Notes: generated by a model not told the origin, from the sequence alone. Positions 38,539 to 52,201 are shown, counted from the first letter of the stretch. The stretch: 64,000 bases of DNA from Lineus longissimus (GCF_910592395.1 NC_088324.1:4678953-4742952), one strand, 5' to 3'. Program-made: numbers and translations.

Positions 38539-40622
38539 AACGTTTCCAAGCAATGCTTACCATGCAATGCTTACCATGCAATGCTCACCAAGCAATGCTC
38601 ACCATGCAATGCTCACCATGCAATGCTTACCAAGCAATGCTTACCATGCAATGCTTACCATGCAATGCTTACCATGCAATGTTTACCAATCAATGCTTAC
38701 CAAGCAACGCTTACCATGCAATGCTTATCAAGCAATGCTTACCATGCGATGCTTACCAAGCAATGCTTACCAAGCAATGCTTACCAAGCAATGCTTACCA
38801 TGCAATGCTTACCATGCAATGCTTACCAAGCAATGCTTACCAAGCAATGCTTACCAAGCAATGCTTACCATGCAATGCTTACCAAGCAATGCTTACCATG
38901 CAATGCTTACCATGCAATGCTTACCAAGCAATGCTTACCATGCAATGCTTACCATGCAATGCTCACCAAGCGATGCTAACCAAGCGATGCTCACCAAGCG
39001 ATGCTCACCAAGCGATGCTCACCATGCAATGCTCACCAAGCAATGCTTACCAAGCAATGCTTACCAAGCAATGTTACCAAGCAATGCTTACCATGCAATG
39101 CTTGCCATGCAATGCTTACCAAGCAATGCTTACCAAGGAATGCTAACCATTCAATGCTTACCAAGCAATGCTTACCATGCAATGCTCACCATGCGATGCT
39201 CACCATGCAATGCTCACCATGCGATACTCACCATGCGATGCTCACCAAGCGATGCTAACCATGCAATGCTCACCAAGTGATGCTCACCAAGCGATGCTCA
39301 CCAAGCGATGCTCACCAAGCGATGCTCACCAAGCGATGCTCACCAAGCGATGCTCACCAAGCGATGCTCACCAAGCGATGCTAACCAAGCGATGCTCACC
39401 AAGCGATGCTCACCAAGCGATGCTCACCATGCAATGCTCACCAAGCAATGCTTACCAAGCAATGCTTACCATGCAATGCTTACCAAGCAATGCTTACCAA
39501 GCAATGCTTACCATGCAATGCTTACCATGCAATGCTTACCAAGCAATGCTTACCATGCAATGCTTACCAAGCAATGCTTACCATGCAATGCTTACCATGC
39601 AATGCTTACCAAGCAATGCTTACCATGCAATGCTTACCATGCAATGCTTACCAAGCAATGCTTACCATGCAATGCTTACCATGCAATGCTTACCAAGCGA
39701 TGCTTACCAAGCAATGCTTACCAAGCAATGCTTACCATGCAATGCTTTCCATGCAATGCTTACCAAGCAATGCTTACCATGCAATGCTTACCATGCAATG
39801 CTTACCAAGCAATGCTTAACATGCAATGCTTACCATGCAATGCTTACCAAGCAATGCTTACCATGCAATGCTTACCAAGCAATGCTTACCAAGCAATGCT
39901 TACCAAGCAATGCTTACCAAGCAGTGCTTACCAAGCAATGCTTACCAAGCAATGCTTACCATGGAATGATTTCCATGCAATACTTACCAAGCAATGCTTA
40001 CCATGCAATGCTTACCAAGCAATGCTTACCAAGCAATGCTTACCAAGCAATGCTTACCAAGCAATGCTTACCAAGCAATACTTACCAAGCAATGCTTACC
40101 AAGCAATGCTTACCAAGCAATGCTTACCATGGAATGCTTTCCATGCAATGCTTACCAAGCAATGCTTACCATGCAATGCTTACCATGCAATGCTTACCAA
40201 GCAATGCTTACCAAGCAATGCTTACCATGCAATGCTGACCATGCAATGCTTACCAAGCAATGCTTACCATGCAATGCTTACCATGCAATGCTGACCAAGC
40301 AATGCTTACCATGCAATGCTTACCAAGCAATGCTTACCAAGGAATGCTTACCATGCAATGCTTACCAAGCAGTGCTTACCATGGAATGCTCACCATGCAA
40401 TGCTCACCATGCAATGCTCACTATGCAATGCTTACCATGCAATGCTTACCAAACAATGCTTACCAAGCAATGCTTACCATGCAATGCTAACCAAGCAATA
40501 CTTACCAAGCAATGCTTACCATGCAATGCATACCAAGCAATGCTTACCAAGCAATGCTTACCATGCAATGCTTACCATGCAATGCTTACCAAGCAATGCT
40601 TACCAAGCAATGCTTACCAAGC
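38539..40622 (+). repeat. Higher-order repeat C, copy C6 (2,084 bp)
   Basis: This is a short C copy. The starting 13-mer reads AACGTTTCC, the only instance with C in place of T. The next AATGTTACC (39,070) is only 531 bp away instead of 727. CpG-rich units occupy 38,955-39,050 and 39,185-39,442. The part from about 39,845 is the left copy of a 979-bp tandem duplication. Confidence 0.8.
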
Positions 40623-40823
40623 AATGTTTCCAAGCAATGCTTACCATGCAATGCTTACCATGCAATGCTCACCAAGCAATGCTCACCATGCAATGCTCAC
40701 CATGCAATGCTTACCATGCAATGCTTACCAAGCAATGCTTACCATGCAATGCTTACCATGCAATGCTTACCATGCAATGTTTACCAATCAATGCTTACCA
40801 AGCAACACTTACCATGCAATGCT
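39845..40823 (+). repeat. 979-bp tandem duplication, left copy
   Basis: This matches 40,824-41,802 at offset 979, which is 70 units minus one base because of one AATGTTTCC 13-mer (40,623 and 41,602). The palindrome pair at 39,960 and 40,128 reappears at 40,939 and 41,107. A CAGTGC unit at 39,922 pairs with 40,901. Confidence 0.9.
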
Positions 40824-41802
40824 TATCAAGCAATGCTTACCATGCAATGCTTACCAAGCAATGCTTACCAAGCAATGCTTACCAAGCAATGCTTACCAAG
40901 CAGTGCTTACCAAGCAATGCTTACCAAGCAATGCTTACCATGGAATGATTTCCATGCAATACTTACCAAGCAATGCTTACCATGCAATGCTTACCAAGCA
41001 ATGCTTACCAAGCAATGCTTACCAAGCAATGCTTACCAAGCAATGCTTACCAAGCAATACTTACCAAGCAATGCTTACCAAGCAATGCTTACCAAGCAAT
41101 GCTTACCATGGAATGCTTTCCATGCAATGCTTACCAAGCAATGCTTACCATGCAATGCTTACCAAGCAATGCTTACCAAGCAATGCTTACCAAGCAATGC
41201 TTACCATGCAATGCTTACCATGCAATGCTTACCAAGCAATGCTTACCATGCAATGCTTACCATGCAATGCTGACCAAGCAATGCTTACCATGCAATGCTT
41301 ACCAAGCAATGCTTACCAAGGAATGCTTACCATGCAATGCTTACCAAGCAGTGCTTACCATGGAATGCTCACCATGCAATGCTCACCATGCAATGCTCAC
41401 TATGCAATGCTTACCATGCAATGCTTACCAAACAATGCTTACCAAGCAATGCTTACCATGCAATGCTAACCAAGCAATACTTACCAAGCAATGCTAACCA
41501 TGCAATGCATACCAAGCAATGCTTACCAAGCAATGCTTACCATGCAATGCTTACCATGCAATGCTTACCAAGCAATGCTTACCAAGCAATGCTTACCAAG
41601 CAATGTTTCCAAGCAATGCTTACCATGCAATGCTTACCATGCAATGCTCACCAAGCAATGCTCACCATGCAATGCTCACCATGCAATGCTTACCATGCAA
41701 TGCTTACCAAGCAATGCTTACCATGCAATGCTTACCATGCAATGCTTACCATGCAATGTTTACCAATCAATGCTTACCAAGCAACACTTACCATGCAATG
41801 CT
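40824..41802 (+). repeat. 979-bp tandem duplication, right copy
   Basis: This is the second copy of 39,845-40,823. Differences seen include CTAACCATG near 41,493 where the left copy has CTTACCATG. The right edge falls near 41,815, where ACCATGCGATGC replaces the ACCATGCAATGC of the left copy. Confidence 0.88.
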
Positions 41803-43100
41803 TATCAAGCAATGCTTACCATGCGATGCTTACCAAGCAATGCTTACCAAGCAATGCTTACCAAGCAATGCTTACCATGCAATGCTTACCAAGCAATGCT
41901 TACCAAGCAATGCTTACCATGCAATGCTTACCATGCAATGCTTACCATGCAATGCTTACCATGCAATGCTTACCAAGCGATGCTTACCAAGCAATGCTTA
42001 CCATGCAATGCTTTCCATGCAATGCTTACCAAGCAATGCTTACCATGCAATGCTTACCATGCAATGCTTACCAAACAATGCTTACCAAACAATGCTTACC
42101 ATGCAATGCTAGCCAAGCAATACTTACCATGCAATGCATACCAAGCAATGCTTACCAAGCAATGCTTACCATGCAATACTCAAAAAGCAATGCTTACCAA
42201 GCAATGCTTACCATGCAATGCTTACCAAGCAGTGCTTACCAAGCAGTGCTTGCCATGCAATGCTTACCAAGCAATGCTTACCAAGGAATGCTTACCATTC
42301 AATGCTTACCAAGCAATGCTTACCAAGCAATGCTTACCAAGCAATGTTACCAAGCAATGCTTACCATGCAATGCCTACCATGCAATGCTCACCAAGCAAT
42401 GCTCACCATGCAATGCTCACCATGCAATGCTCACCATGCAATGCTCACCATGCAATGCTCACCATGCAATGCTCACCATGCAATGCTCACCATGCAATGC
42501 TCACCATGCAATGCTCACCATGCGATACTTACCAAACAATGCTTACGAAGCAATGCTTACCATGCAATGCTAACCAAGCAGTACTTACCAAGCAATGCTT
42601 ACCATGCAATGCATACCAAGCAATGCTTACCAAGCAATGCTTACCATGCAATGCTCACAAAGCAATGCTTACCAAGCAATGCTTACCAAGCAATGCTTAC
42701 CATGCAATGCTTACCATGCAATGCTTACCAAGCAATGCTTACCATGCAATGCTTACCAAGCAATGCTTACCAAGCAATGCTTGACAAGCAATGCATACCA
42801 TGCAATGCTTACCAAGCAATGTTACCAAGCAATGCTTACCATGCAATGCTTACCATGCAATGCTCACCAAGCAATGCTCACCATGCAATACTCACCATGC
42901 AATGCTCACCATGCAATGCTCACCATGCAATGCTCACCATGCAATGCTCACCATGCAATGCTCACCATGCAATGCTCACCATGCGATGCTCACCAAGCGA
43001 TGCTCACCAAGCGATGCTCACTAAGCAATGCTCACCAAGCGATGCTCACCAAGCGATGCTAACCAAGCGATGCTCACCAAGCGATGCTCACCATGCAATG
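41602..43100 (+). repeat. Higher-order repeat C, copy C8, truncated at a C-to-A junction
   Basis: The 13-mers at 41,602 and 42,343 are 741 bp apart, one unit more than the standard 727. The CpG-poor CTCACC run from 42,388 ends abruptly at about 42,530 with GCGATACTTACCAAACAATGC, where other C copies go on into CAAGCGATGC units. After that come an A-like context (CTTACGAAGC, GCATACC, CACAAAGC) and a further 13-mer at 42,818. I read 42,530 as a recombination junction. Confidence 0.75.
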
Positions 43101-45502
43101 CTTACCAAGAAATGCTTACCAAGCAATGCTTACCATGCAATGCTTACCAAGCAATGTTTACCAGGCAATGCTTACCATGCAATGCTTACCATGCAATGCT
43201 CACCAAGCAATGCTCACCATGCAATGCTCATCATGCAATGCTCACCATGCAATGCTCACCAAGCGATGCTCACCAAGCGATGCTCACCAAGCGATGCTCA
43301 CCAAGCGATGCTTACGAAGCAATGCTCACCAAGCAATGCTTACCAAGCAATGCTTACCATGCAATTCTCACCATGCAATGCATACCAAGCGATGGTTAGC
43401 AAGCAATGCTTACCAAGCAATGCTTACCATGCAATGCTTTCCATGCAATGCTTATCAAGCAATGCATACCATGCAATGCTTACAATGCAATGCTTACCAA
43501 GCAATGCTTACCAAGCAATGCTTACCAAGCAATGCTTACCAAGCAATGCTTACCATGCAATGCTTACCAAGCAATGCTTATCATGCAATGCTTACCATAC
43601 AATGCTTACCAAGCAATGCTTACCATGCAATGCTTACCAAGAAATGCTTACCAAGCAATGCTAACCAAGCAATGCTAACCAAGGAATGCTTACCATGCAA
43701 TGCTCACCACGCAATGCTCACCACGCAATGCTCACCACGCAATGCTCACCACGCAATGCTTACCAAGCGATGCTTACCAAGCGATGCTCACCAAGCGATG
43801 CTCACCAAGCGATGCTCACGAAGCAATGCTCACCAAGCAATGCTTACCAAGCAATGCTTACCATGCAATGCTTCCCATGCAATGTTTACCAAGCAATGCT
43901 TACCAAGCAATGCTTACCATGCAATGCTTACCATGCAATGCTTGCCAAGCAATGCTTACCAAGCAATGCTTACCATGCAATGCTTACCAAGCAATGCTTA
44001 ACAAGCAATGCTTACCAAGGAATGCTTACCATGCAATGCTTACCAAGCAGTGCTTACCAAGCAGTGCTTACCATGCATTGCTCACCATGCAATGCTCACC
44101 ATGCAGTGCTCACTATGCAATGCTTACCATGCAATGCTTAACAAACAATGCTTACCAAGCAATGTTTACCATGCAATGCTAACCAAGCAATACTTACCAA
44201 GCAATGCTTACCATGCAATGCATACCAAGCAATGCTTACCAAGCAATGCTTACCATGCAATGCACACAAAGCAATGCTTACCAAGCAATGCTTACCATGC
44301 AATGCTTACCAAGCAATGTTTACCAAGCAGTGCTTACCATGCAATGCTTACCAAGCAATACTTACCATGGAATGCTTACCATTCAATGCTTACCAAGCAA
44401 TGCTTACCAAGCAATGCTTACCAAGCAATGTTACCAAGCAATGCTTACCAAGCAATGCTTACCATGCAATGCTTACCAAGCAATGCTTACCAAGCAATGC
44501 TTACCATGCAATGCTTACCAAGCAATGCTTACCAAGCAATGCTTACCAAGCAATGCTTACCAAGCAATGCTTACCAAGCAATGCTTACCATGCAATGCTT
44601 ACCATGCAATGCATACCAAGCAATGCTTACTAAGCAATGCTTGCCATGCAATGCTTACCAAGCAATGCTTACCAAGCAATGCTTACCATGCAATGCTTAC
44701 TAAGCAGTGCTTACCAAGCAGTGCTTACCATGCAATGATTACCAAGCAATGCTTACCAAGGAATGCTTACCATGCAATGTTTACCAAGCAGTGCTTACCA
44801 AGCAGTGCTTACCATGAAATGCTTACCAAGCAATGTTACCAAGCAATGCTTACCATGCAATGCTCACCATGCAATGCTCACCATGCGATGCTCACCATGC
44901 GATGCTCAGCATGCGATGCTCACCATGCGATGCTCACCATGCGATGCTCACCATGCGATGCTTACCATGCAATGCTTACCAAGCAATGCCTTCCAAGCAA
45001 TGCTTACCTAGCAATACTTACCATGCAACGCTTACCATGCAATGCTCACCCAGCAATGCTCACCATGCAATGCTCACCATGCGATGCTCACCATGCGATG
45101 CTCACCATGCAATGCTCACCATGCGATACTCACCATGCGATGCTTACCAAGCAATGCTTACCATGCAATGCTCACCATGCAATGCTTACCAAGCAATGCT
45201 TACCATGCAATGCTTATCATGCAATGCATACCAAGCAATGCTTTTTAAGCAATGCTTGCCATGCAATGCTTACCAAGCAATGCTTACCAAGCAAAGCTTA
45301 CCATGCAATGCTTACCAAGCAGTGCTTACCAAGCAGTGCTTACCATGCAATGATTACCAAGCAATGCTTACCAAGGAATGCTTACCATGCAATGCTTACC
45401 AAGCAGTGCTTACCGAGCAGTGCTTACCATGAAATGCTTACCAAGCAATGCTTACCAAGCAATGCTTACCATGCAATGCTTACCAAGCAATGCTTACCAA
45501 GC
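43101..45502 (+). repeat. Divergent A-related tract, first part
   Basis: This tract mixes A-type order with variants rare elsewhere: AATTCTCACC, GCGATGGTTAGC (near 43,391), AGAAATGC and CACGCAATGC units (43,708-43,757). The part 43,360-43,680 is collinear with 53,066-53,390 at offset 9,706. From about 43,990 it resembles the end of A2 (44,148 pairs with 10,161 and with 54,708). The 13-bp units lie at 44,427 and 44,832. Confidence 0.75.
43708..43757 (+). repeat. CACGCAATGCTC unit cluster
   Basis: Four consecutive units have CACGC in place of CATGC, creating a CpG at a different position from the CGATGC units. The same form occurs as five units at 52,811-52,872 and in two groups at 53,412-53,487. 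Single cases were seen near 25,403 and 53,176. The clusters flank the A-related tract of 44-52 kb on both sides. Confidence 0.88.
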
Positions 45503-46382
45503 AATATTACCAAGCAATGCTTACCATGCAATGCTCACCATGCAATGCTCACCATGCAATGCTCACCATACAATGCTCACCATGCAATGCTCACTATGCA
45601 ATGCTCACCATGCAATGCTCACCATGCTATGCTCACCATGCGATGCTCACCATGCGATGCTCACCATGCGATGCTCACCATGCGATGCTCACCTTGAAAT
45701 GCTCACCATGCGATGCTCACCATGCAATGCTTACCATGCAATGCTTACCTAGCAATGCTTACCAAGCAATGCTTACCTAGCAATGCTTACCATGCAATGC
45801 TTACAATGCAATGCTTACCAAGCAATGCTTACCATGCAATGCTTACCAAGCAATGCTTAACAAGCAATGCTTACCAAGCAATGCTTACCATGCAATGCTT
45901 ACCAAGCAATGCTTACCAAGCAATGCTTACCAAGCAATGCTTACCAAGCAATGCTTACCAAGCAATGCTTACCATGCAATGCTTACCAAGCAATGCTTAC
46001 CAAGCAATGCTTACCATGCAATGCTTACCAAGCAATGCTTACCAAGCAATGCTTACCAAGCAATGCTTACCAAGCAATGCTTACCAAGCAATGCTTACCA
46101 TGCAATGCTTATCATGCAATGCATACCAAGCAATGCTTTCTAAGCAATGCTTGCCATGCAATGCTTACCAAGCAATGCTTACCAAGCAAAGCTTACCATG
46201 CAATGCTTACCAAGCAGTGCTTACCAAGCAGTGCTTACCATGCAATGATTACCAAGCAATGCTTACCAAGGAATGCTTACCATGCAATGCTTAACAGCAG
46301 TGCTTACCGAGCAGTGCTTACCATGAAATGCTTACCAAGCAATGCTTACCATGCAATGCTTACCAAGCAATGCTTACCAAGC
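45503..46382 (+). repeat. A-related module, 880-bp spacing
   Basis: A run of modules begins here, each starting at the 13-mer AATATTACC (single occurrences at 5,349 in A1 and 9,041 in A2). Each contains a CTCACC block with CATG-CGATGC units, then CTTACC units, the rare CTTATC, GCATACC, CTTTCT and CTTGCC variants, CAAAGC, paired CAGTGC units and GAGCAGTGC before the next landmark. This module is 63 units minus two bases: besides the landmark it holds a second one-base loss (TTAACAGCAG near 46,291). Confidence 0.83.
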
Positions 46383-47473
46383 AATATTACCAAGCAATGC
46401 TTACCATGCAATGCTCACCATGCAATGCTCACCATGCAATGCTCACCATACAATGCTCACCATGCAATGCTCACTATGCAATGCTCACCATGCAATGCTC
46501 ACCATGCAATGCTCACCATGCAATGCTCACCATGCGATGCTCACCATGCGATGCTCACCATGCGATGCTCACCATGCGATGCTCACCATGCGATGCTTAC
46601 CATGCATTGCTTACCAAGCAATGCCTTCCAAGCAATGCTTACCTAGCAATACTTACCATGTAACGCTTACCATGCAATGCTCACCAAGCAATGCTCACCA
46701 TGCAATGCTCACCATGCGATGCTCACCATGCGATGCTCACCATGCAATGCTCACCATGCGATACTCACCATGCGATGCTTACCAAGCAATGCTTACCATG
46801 CAATGCTTACCATGGAATGCTTACCATGCAATGCTTACCAAGCAATGCTTACCATGCAATGCTTACCATGCAATGCTTACCAAGCAATGCTTACCAAGCA
46901 ATGCTTACCATGCAATGCTTACCAAGCAATGCTTAACAAGCAATGCTTACCAAGCAATGCTTACCATGCAATGCTTACCAAGCAATGCTTACCAAGCAAT
47001 GCTAACCAAGCAATGCTTACCAAGCAATGCTTACCAAGCAATGCTTACCATGCAATGCTTACCAAGCAATGCTTACCAAGCAATGCTTACCATGCAATGC
47101 TTACCAAGCAATGCTTACCAAGCAATGCTTACCAAGCAATGCTTACCAAGCAATGCTTACCAAGCAATGCTTACCATGCAATGCTTATCATGCAATGCAT
47201 ACCAAGCAATGCTTTCTAAGCAATGCTTGCCATGCAATGCTTACCAAGCAATGCTTACCAAGCAAAGCTTACCATGCAATGCTTACCAAGCAGTGCTTAC
47301 CAAGCAGTGCTTACCATGCAATGATTACCAAGCAATGCTTACCAAGGAATGCTTACCATGCAATGCTTACCAAGCAGTGCTTACCGAGCAGTGCTTACCA
47401 TGAAATGCTCACCAAGCAATGCTTACCAAGCAATGCTTACCATGCAATGCTTACCAAGCAATGCTTACCAAGC
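46383..47473 (+). repeat. A-related module, 1,091-bp spacing
   Basis: This has the same marker order as the module to its left, with a longer CTTACC portion. The CTCACC block spans about 46,405-46,590 and a second lies at 46,680-46,780. It contains a CATTGC unit near 46,612 and GTAACGC near 46,661, which are private. The length is 78 units minus one base. Confidence 0.83.
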
Positions 47474-48256
47474 AATATTACCAAGCAATGCTTACCATGC
47501 AATGCTCACCATGCAATGCTCACTATGCAATGCTTACTATGCAATGCTCACCATGCAATGCTCACCATGCAATGCTCACCATGCAATGCTCACCATACAA
47601 TGCTCACCATGCAATGCTCACTATGCAATGCTCACCATGCAATGCTCACCATGCAATGCTCACCATGCAATGCTCACCATGCGATGCTCACCATGCGATG
47701 CTCACCATGCGATGCTCGCCTTGCAATGCTCACCATGCGATGCTCACCATGCAATGCTTACCATGCAATGCTTACCTAGCAATGCTTACCAAGCAATGCT
47801 TACCTAGCAATGCTTACCATGCAATGCTTACCAAGCAATGCTTACCATGCAATGCTTACCAAGCAATGCTTACCAAGCAATGCTTACCATGCAATGCTTA
47901 CCAAGCAATGCTTACCAAGCAATGCTTACCAAGCAATGCTTACCAAGCAATGCTTACCATGCAATGCTTATCATGCAATGCATACCAAGCAATGCTTTCT
48001 AAGCAATGCTTGCCATGCAATGCTTACCAAGCAATGCTTACCAAGCAAAGCTTACCATGCAATGCTTACCAAACAGTGCTTACCAAGCAGTGCTTACCAT
48101 GCAATGATTACCAAGCAATGCTTACCAAGGAATGCTTACCATGCAATGCTTACCAAGCAGTGCTTACCGAGCAGTGCTTACCATGAAATGCTTACCAAGC
48201 AATGCTTACCAAGCAATGCTTACCATGCAATGCTTACCAAGCAATGCTTACCAAGC
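47474..48256 (+). repeat. A-related module, 783-bp spacing
   Basis: This is the shortest module, 56 units minus one base. The CTCACC block is 47,505-47,760 and includes CTTACTATG and CTCGCC variants. The second mixed block present in neighbouring modules is missing; after CTTACCTAGC the sequence goes almost directly to the CTTATC-GCATACC-CTTTCT series, so it looks like an internal deletion product. Confidence 0.82.
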
Positions 48257-49767
48257 AATATTACCAAGCAATGCTTACCATGCAATGCTCACCATGCAAT
48301 GCTCACCATGCAATGCTCACCATACAATGCTCACCATGCAATGCTCACTATGCAATGCTCACCATGCAATGCTCACCATGCAATGCTCACCATGCAATGC
48401 TCACCATGCGATGCTCACCATGCGATGCTCACCATGCGATGCTCACCTTGCAATGCTCACCATGCGATGCTCACCATGCAATGCTTACCATGCAATGCTT
48501 ACCTAGCAATGCTTACCAAGCAATGCTTACCTAGCAATGCTTACCATGCAATGCTTACCATGCAATGCTTACCAAGCAATGCTCGCCATACAATGCTCAC
48601 CATGCGATGCTCACCATGCGATACTCACCATGCAATGCTAACCATGCGATACTCACCATGCGATACTCACCATGCAATGCTCACCATGCGATGCTCACCA
48701 TGCGATTCTCACCATGCAATGCTCACCATGCGATACTCACCATGCGATGCTTACCAAGCAATGCTTACCATACAATGCTTACCATGCAATGCTTACAATG
48801 CAATGCTTACCAAGCAATGCTTACCATGCAATGCTTCCCATGCAATGTTTACCAAGCAATGCTTACCAAGCAATGCTTACCATGCAATGCTTACCATGCA
48901 ATGCTTACCAAGCAATGCTTACCAAGCAATGCTTACCATGCAATGCTTACCAAGCAATGCTTACCATGCAATGCTCACAAAGCAATGCTTACCAAGCAAT
49001 GCTTACCAAGCAATGCTTACCATGCAATGCTTACCATGCAATGCTTACCAAGCAATGCTTACCATGCAATGCTTACCATGCAATGCTCACCATGCAATGC
49101 TTACCATGCAATGCTTACCAAGCAATGCTTACCATGCAATGCTTACCATGCAATGCTGACCAAGCAATGCTTACCAAGCAATGCTTACCATGCAATGCTT
49201 ACCAAGCAATGCTTAACAAGCAATGCTTAACAAGCAATGCTTACCAAGCAATGCTTACCATGCAATGCTTACCAAGCAATGCTTACCAAGCAATGCTTAC
49301 CAAGCAATGCTTACCAAGCAATGCTTACCAAGCAATGCTTACCATGCAATGCTTACCAAGCAATGCTTACCAAGCAATGCTTAACATGCAATGCTTACCA
49401 AGCAATGCTTACCAAGCAATGCTTACCAAGCAATGCTTACCAAGCAATGCTTACCAAGCAATGCTTACCATGCAATGCTTATCATGCAATGCATACCAAG
49501 CAATGCTTTCTAAGCAATGCTTGCCATGCAATGCTTACCAAGCAATGCTTACCAAGCAAAGCTTACCATGCAATGCTTACCAAGCAGTGCTTACCAAGCA
49601 GTGCTTACCATGCAATGATTACCAAGCAATGCTTACCAAGGAATGCTTACCATGCAATGCTTACCAAGCAGTGCTTACCGAGCAGTGCTTACCATGAAAT
49701 GCTTACCAAGCAATGCTTGCCAAGCAATGCTTACCATGCAATGCTTACCAAGCAATGCTCACCAAGC
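48257..49767 (+). repeat. A-related module, 1,511-bp spacing
   Basis: This is the longest module, 108 units minus one base. After the first CTCACC block (48,285-48,490) it contains a second (48,580-48,745) with repeated CGATACTCACC units and a CTAACCATGCGATACTC unit. It continues with the CTTCCC, CTCACAAAGC and CTGACC variants otherwise typical of the A end and of repeat C. Confidence 0.82.
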
Positions 49768-50858
49768 AAAATTACCAAGCAATGCTTACCATGCAATGCT
49801 CACCATGCAATGCTCACCATGCAATGCTCACCATACAATGCTCACCATGCAATGCTCACTATGCAATGCTCACCATGCAATGCTCATCATGCAATGCTCA
49901 CCATGCAATGCTCACCATGCGATGCTCACCATGCGATGCTCACCATGCGATGCTCACCATGCGATGCTCACCATGCGATGCTTACCATGCAATGCTTACC
50001 AAGCAATGCCTTCCAAGTAATGCTTACCTAGCAATACTTACCATGCAACGCTTACCATGCAATGCTCACCAAGCAATGCTCACCATGCAATGCTCACCAT
50101 GCGATGCTCACCATGCGATGCTCACCATGCAATACTCACCATGCGATACTCACCATGCGATGCTTTCCAAGCAATGCTTACCATGCAATGCTTACCATGC
50201 AATGCTTACCATGCAATGCTTACCAAGCAATGCTTACCATGCAATGCTTACCATGCAATGCTTACCAAGCAATGCTTACCAAGCAATGCTTACCATGCAA
50301 TGCTTACCAAGCAATGCTTAACAAGCAATGCTTACCAAGCAATGCTTACCATGCAATGCTTACCAAGCAATGCTTACCAAGCAATGCTTACCAAGCAATG
50401 CTTACCAAGCAATGCTTACCAAGCAATGCTTACCATGCAATGCTTACCAAGCAATGCTTACCAAGCAATGCTTACCATGCAATGCTTACCAAGCAATGCT
50501 TACCAAGCAATGCTTACCAAGCAATGCTTACCAAGCAATGCTTACCAAGCAATGCTTACCATGCAATGCTTATCATGAAATGCATACCAAGCAATGCTTT
50601 CTAAGCAATGCTTGCCATGCAATGCTTACCAAGCAATGCTTACCAAGCAAAGCTTACCATGCAATGCTTACCAAGCAGTGCTTACCAAGCAGTGCTTACC
50701 ATGCAATGATTACCAAGCAATGCTTACCAAGGAATGCTTACCATGCAATGCTTACCAAGCAGTGCTTACCGAGCAGTGCTTACCATGAAATGCTTACCAA
50801 GCAATGCTTACCAAGCAATGATTACCATGCAATGCTTACCAAGCAATGCTTACCAAGC
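49768..50858 (+). repeat. A-related module, 1,091-bp spacing, variant landmark
   Basis: The starting 13-mer reads AAAATTACC instead of AATATTACC. The length equals that of the module at 46,383. Private changes include CCAAGTAATGC near 50,015 and CATGAAATGCATACC near 50,575. The CTCACC blocks are at 49,795-49,985 and 50,070-50,160. Confidence 0.82.
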
Positions 50859-52201
50859 AATATTACCAAGCAATGCTTACCATGCAATGCTCACCATGCA
50901 ATGCTCACCATGCAATGCTCACCATACAATGCTCACCATGCAATGCTCACTATGCAATGCTCACCATGCAATGCTCACCATGCAATGCTCACCATGCAAT
51001 GCTCACCATGCGATGCTCACCATGCGATGCTCACCATGCGATGCTCACCTTGCAATGCTCACCATGCGATGCTCACCATGCAATGCTTACCATGCAATGC
51101 TTACCTAGCAATGCTTACCAAGCAATGCTTACCTAGCAATGCTTACCATGCAATGCTTACCATGCAATGCTTACCAAGCAATGCTCACCATACAATGCTC
51201 ACCATGCGATGCTCACCATGCGATACTCACCATGCAATGCTAACCATGCGATACTCACCATGCGATACTCACCATGCAATGCTCACCATGCGATGCTCAC
51301 CATGCGATTCTCACCATGCAATGCTCACCCTGCGATACTCACCATGCGATGCTTACCAAGCAATGCTTACCATACAATGCTTACCATGCAATGCTTACAA
51401 TGCAATGCTTACCAAGCAATGCTTACCATGCAATGCTTCCCATGCAATGTTTACCAAGCAATGCTTACCAAGCAATGCTTACCATGCAATGCTTACCATG
51501 CAATGCTTACCAAGCAATGCTTACCAAGCAATGCTTACCATGCAATGCTTACCAAGCAATGCTTAACAAGCAATGCTTACCAAGCAATGCTCACCATGCA
51601 ATGCTTACCAAGCAATGCTTACCAAGCAATGCTTACCAAGCAATGCTTACCATGCAATGCTTACCAAACAATCCTTTCCAAGCAATGCTTACCATGCAAT
51701 GCTAACCAAGCAATACTTACCATGCAATGCATACCAAGCAATGCTTACCAAGCAATGCTTACCATGCAATACTCACAAAGCAATGCTTACCAAGCAATGC
51801 TTACCATGCAATGCTTACCAAGCAGTGCTTACCAAGCAGTGCTTGCCATGCAATGCTTACCAAGCAATGCTTACCAAGGAATGCTTACCATTCAATGCTT
51901 ACCAAGCAATGCTTACCAAGCAATGCTTACCAAGCAATGCTTACCATGCAATGCTAACCAAGCAATACTTACCAAGCAATGCTTACCATGCAATGCATAC
52001 CAAGCAATGCTTACCAAGCAATGCTTACCATGCAATGCTCACAAAGCAATGCTTACCGAGCAATGCTTACCAAGCAATGCTTACCATGCAATGCTTACCA
52101 TGCAATGCTTACCAAGCAATGCTTACCATGCAATGCTTACCAAGCAATGCTTACCAAGCAATGCTTACCAAGCAATGCTTACCAAGCAATGCTTACCAAG
52201 C
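50859..52201 (+). repeat. A-related module, last copy, joining C-like sequence
   Basis: This starts with AATATTACC. CTCACC blocks lie at 50,885-51,085 and 51,180-51,350, the second again with CGATACTCACC and CTAACCATG units as at 48,600-48,660. The right part (51,573 onward) follows the order of the A ends and of 34,550-34,860, with CTCACAAAG and the CAGTGC-CTTGCC series. A unit reading CAATCCTTTCC near 51,670 is private. The next 13-mer is AATGTTACC at 52,202. Confidence 0.8.
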
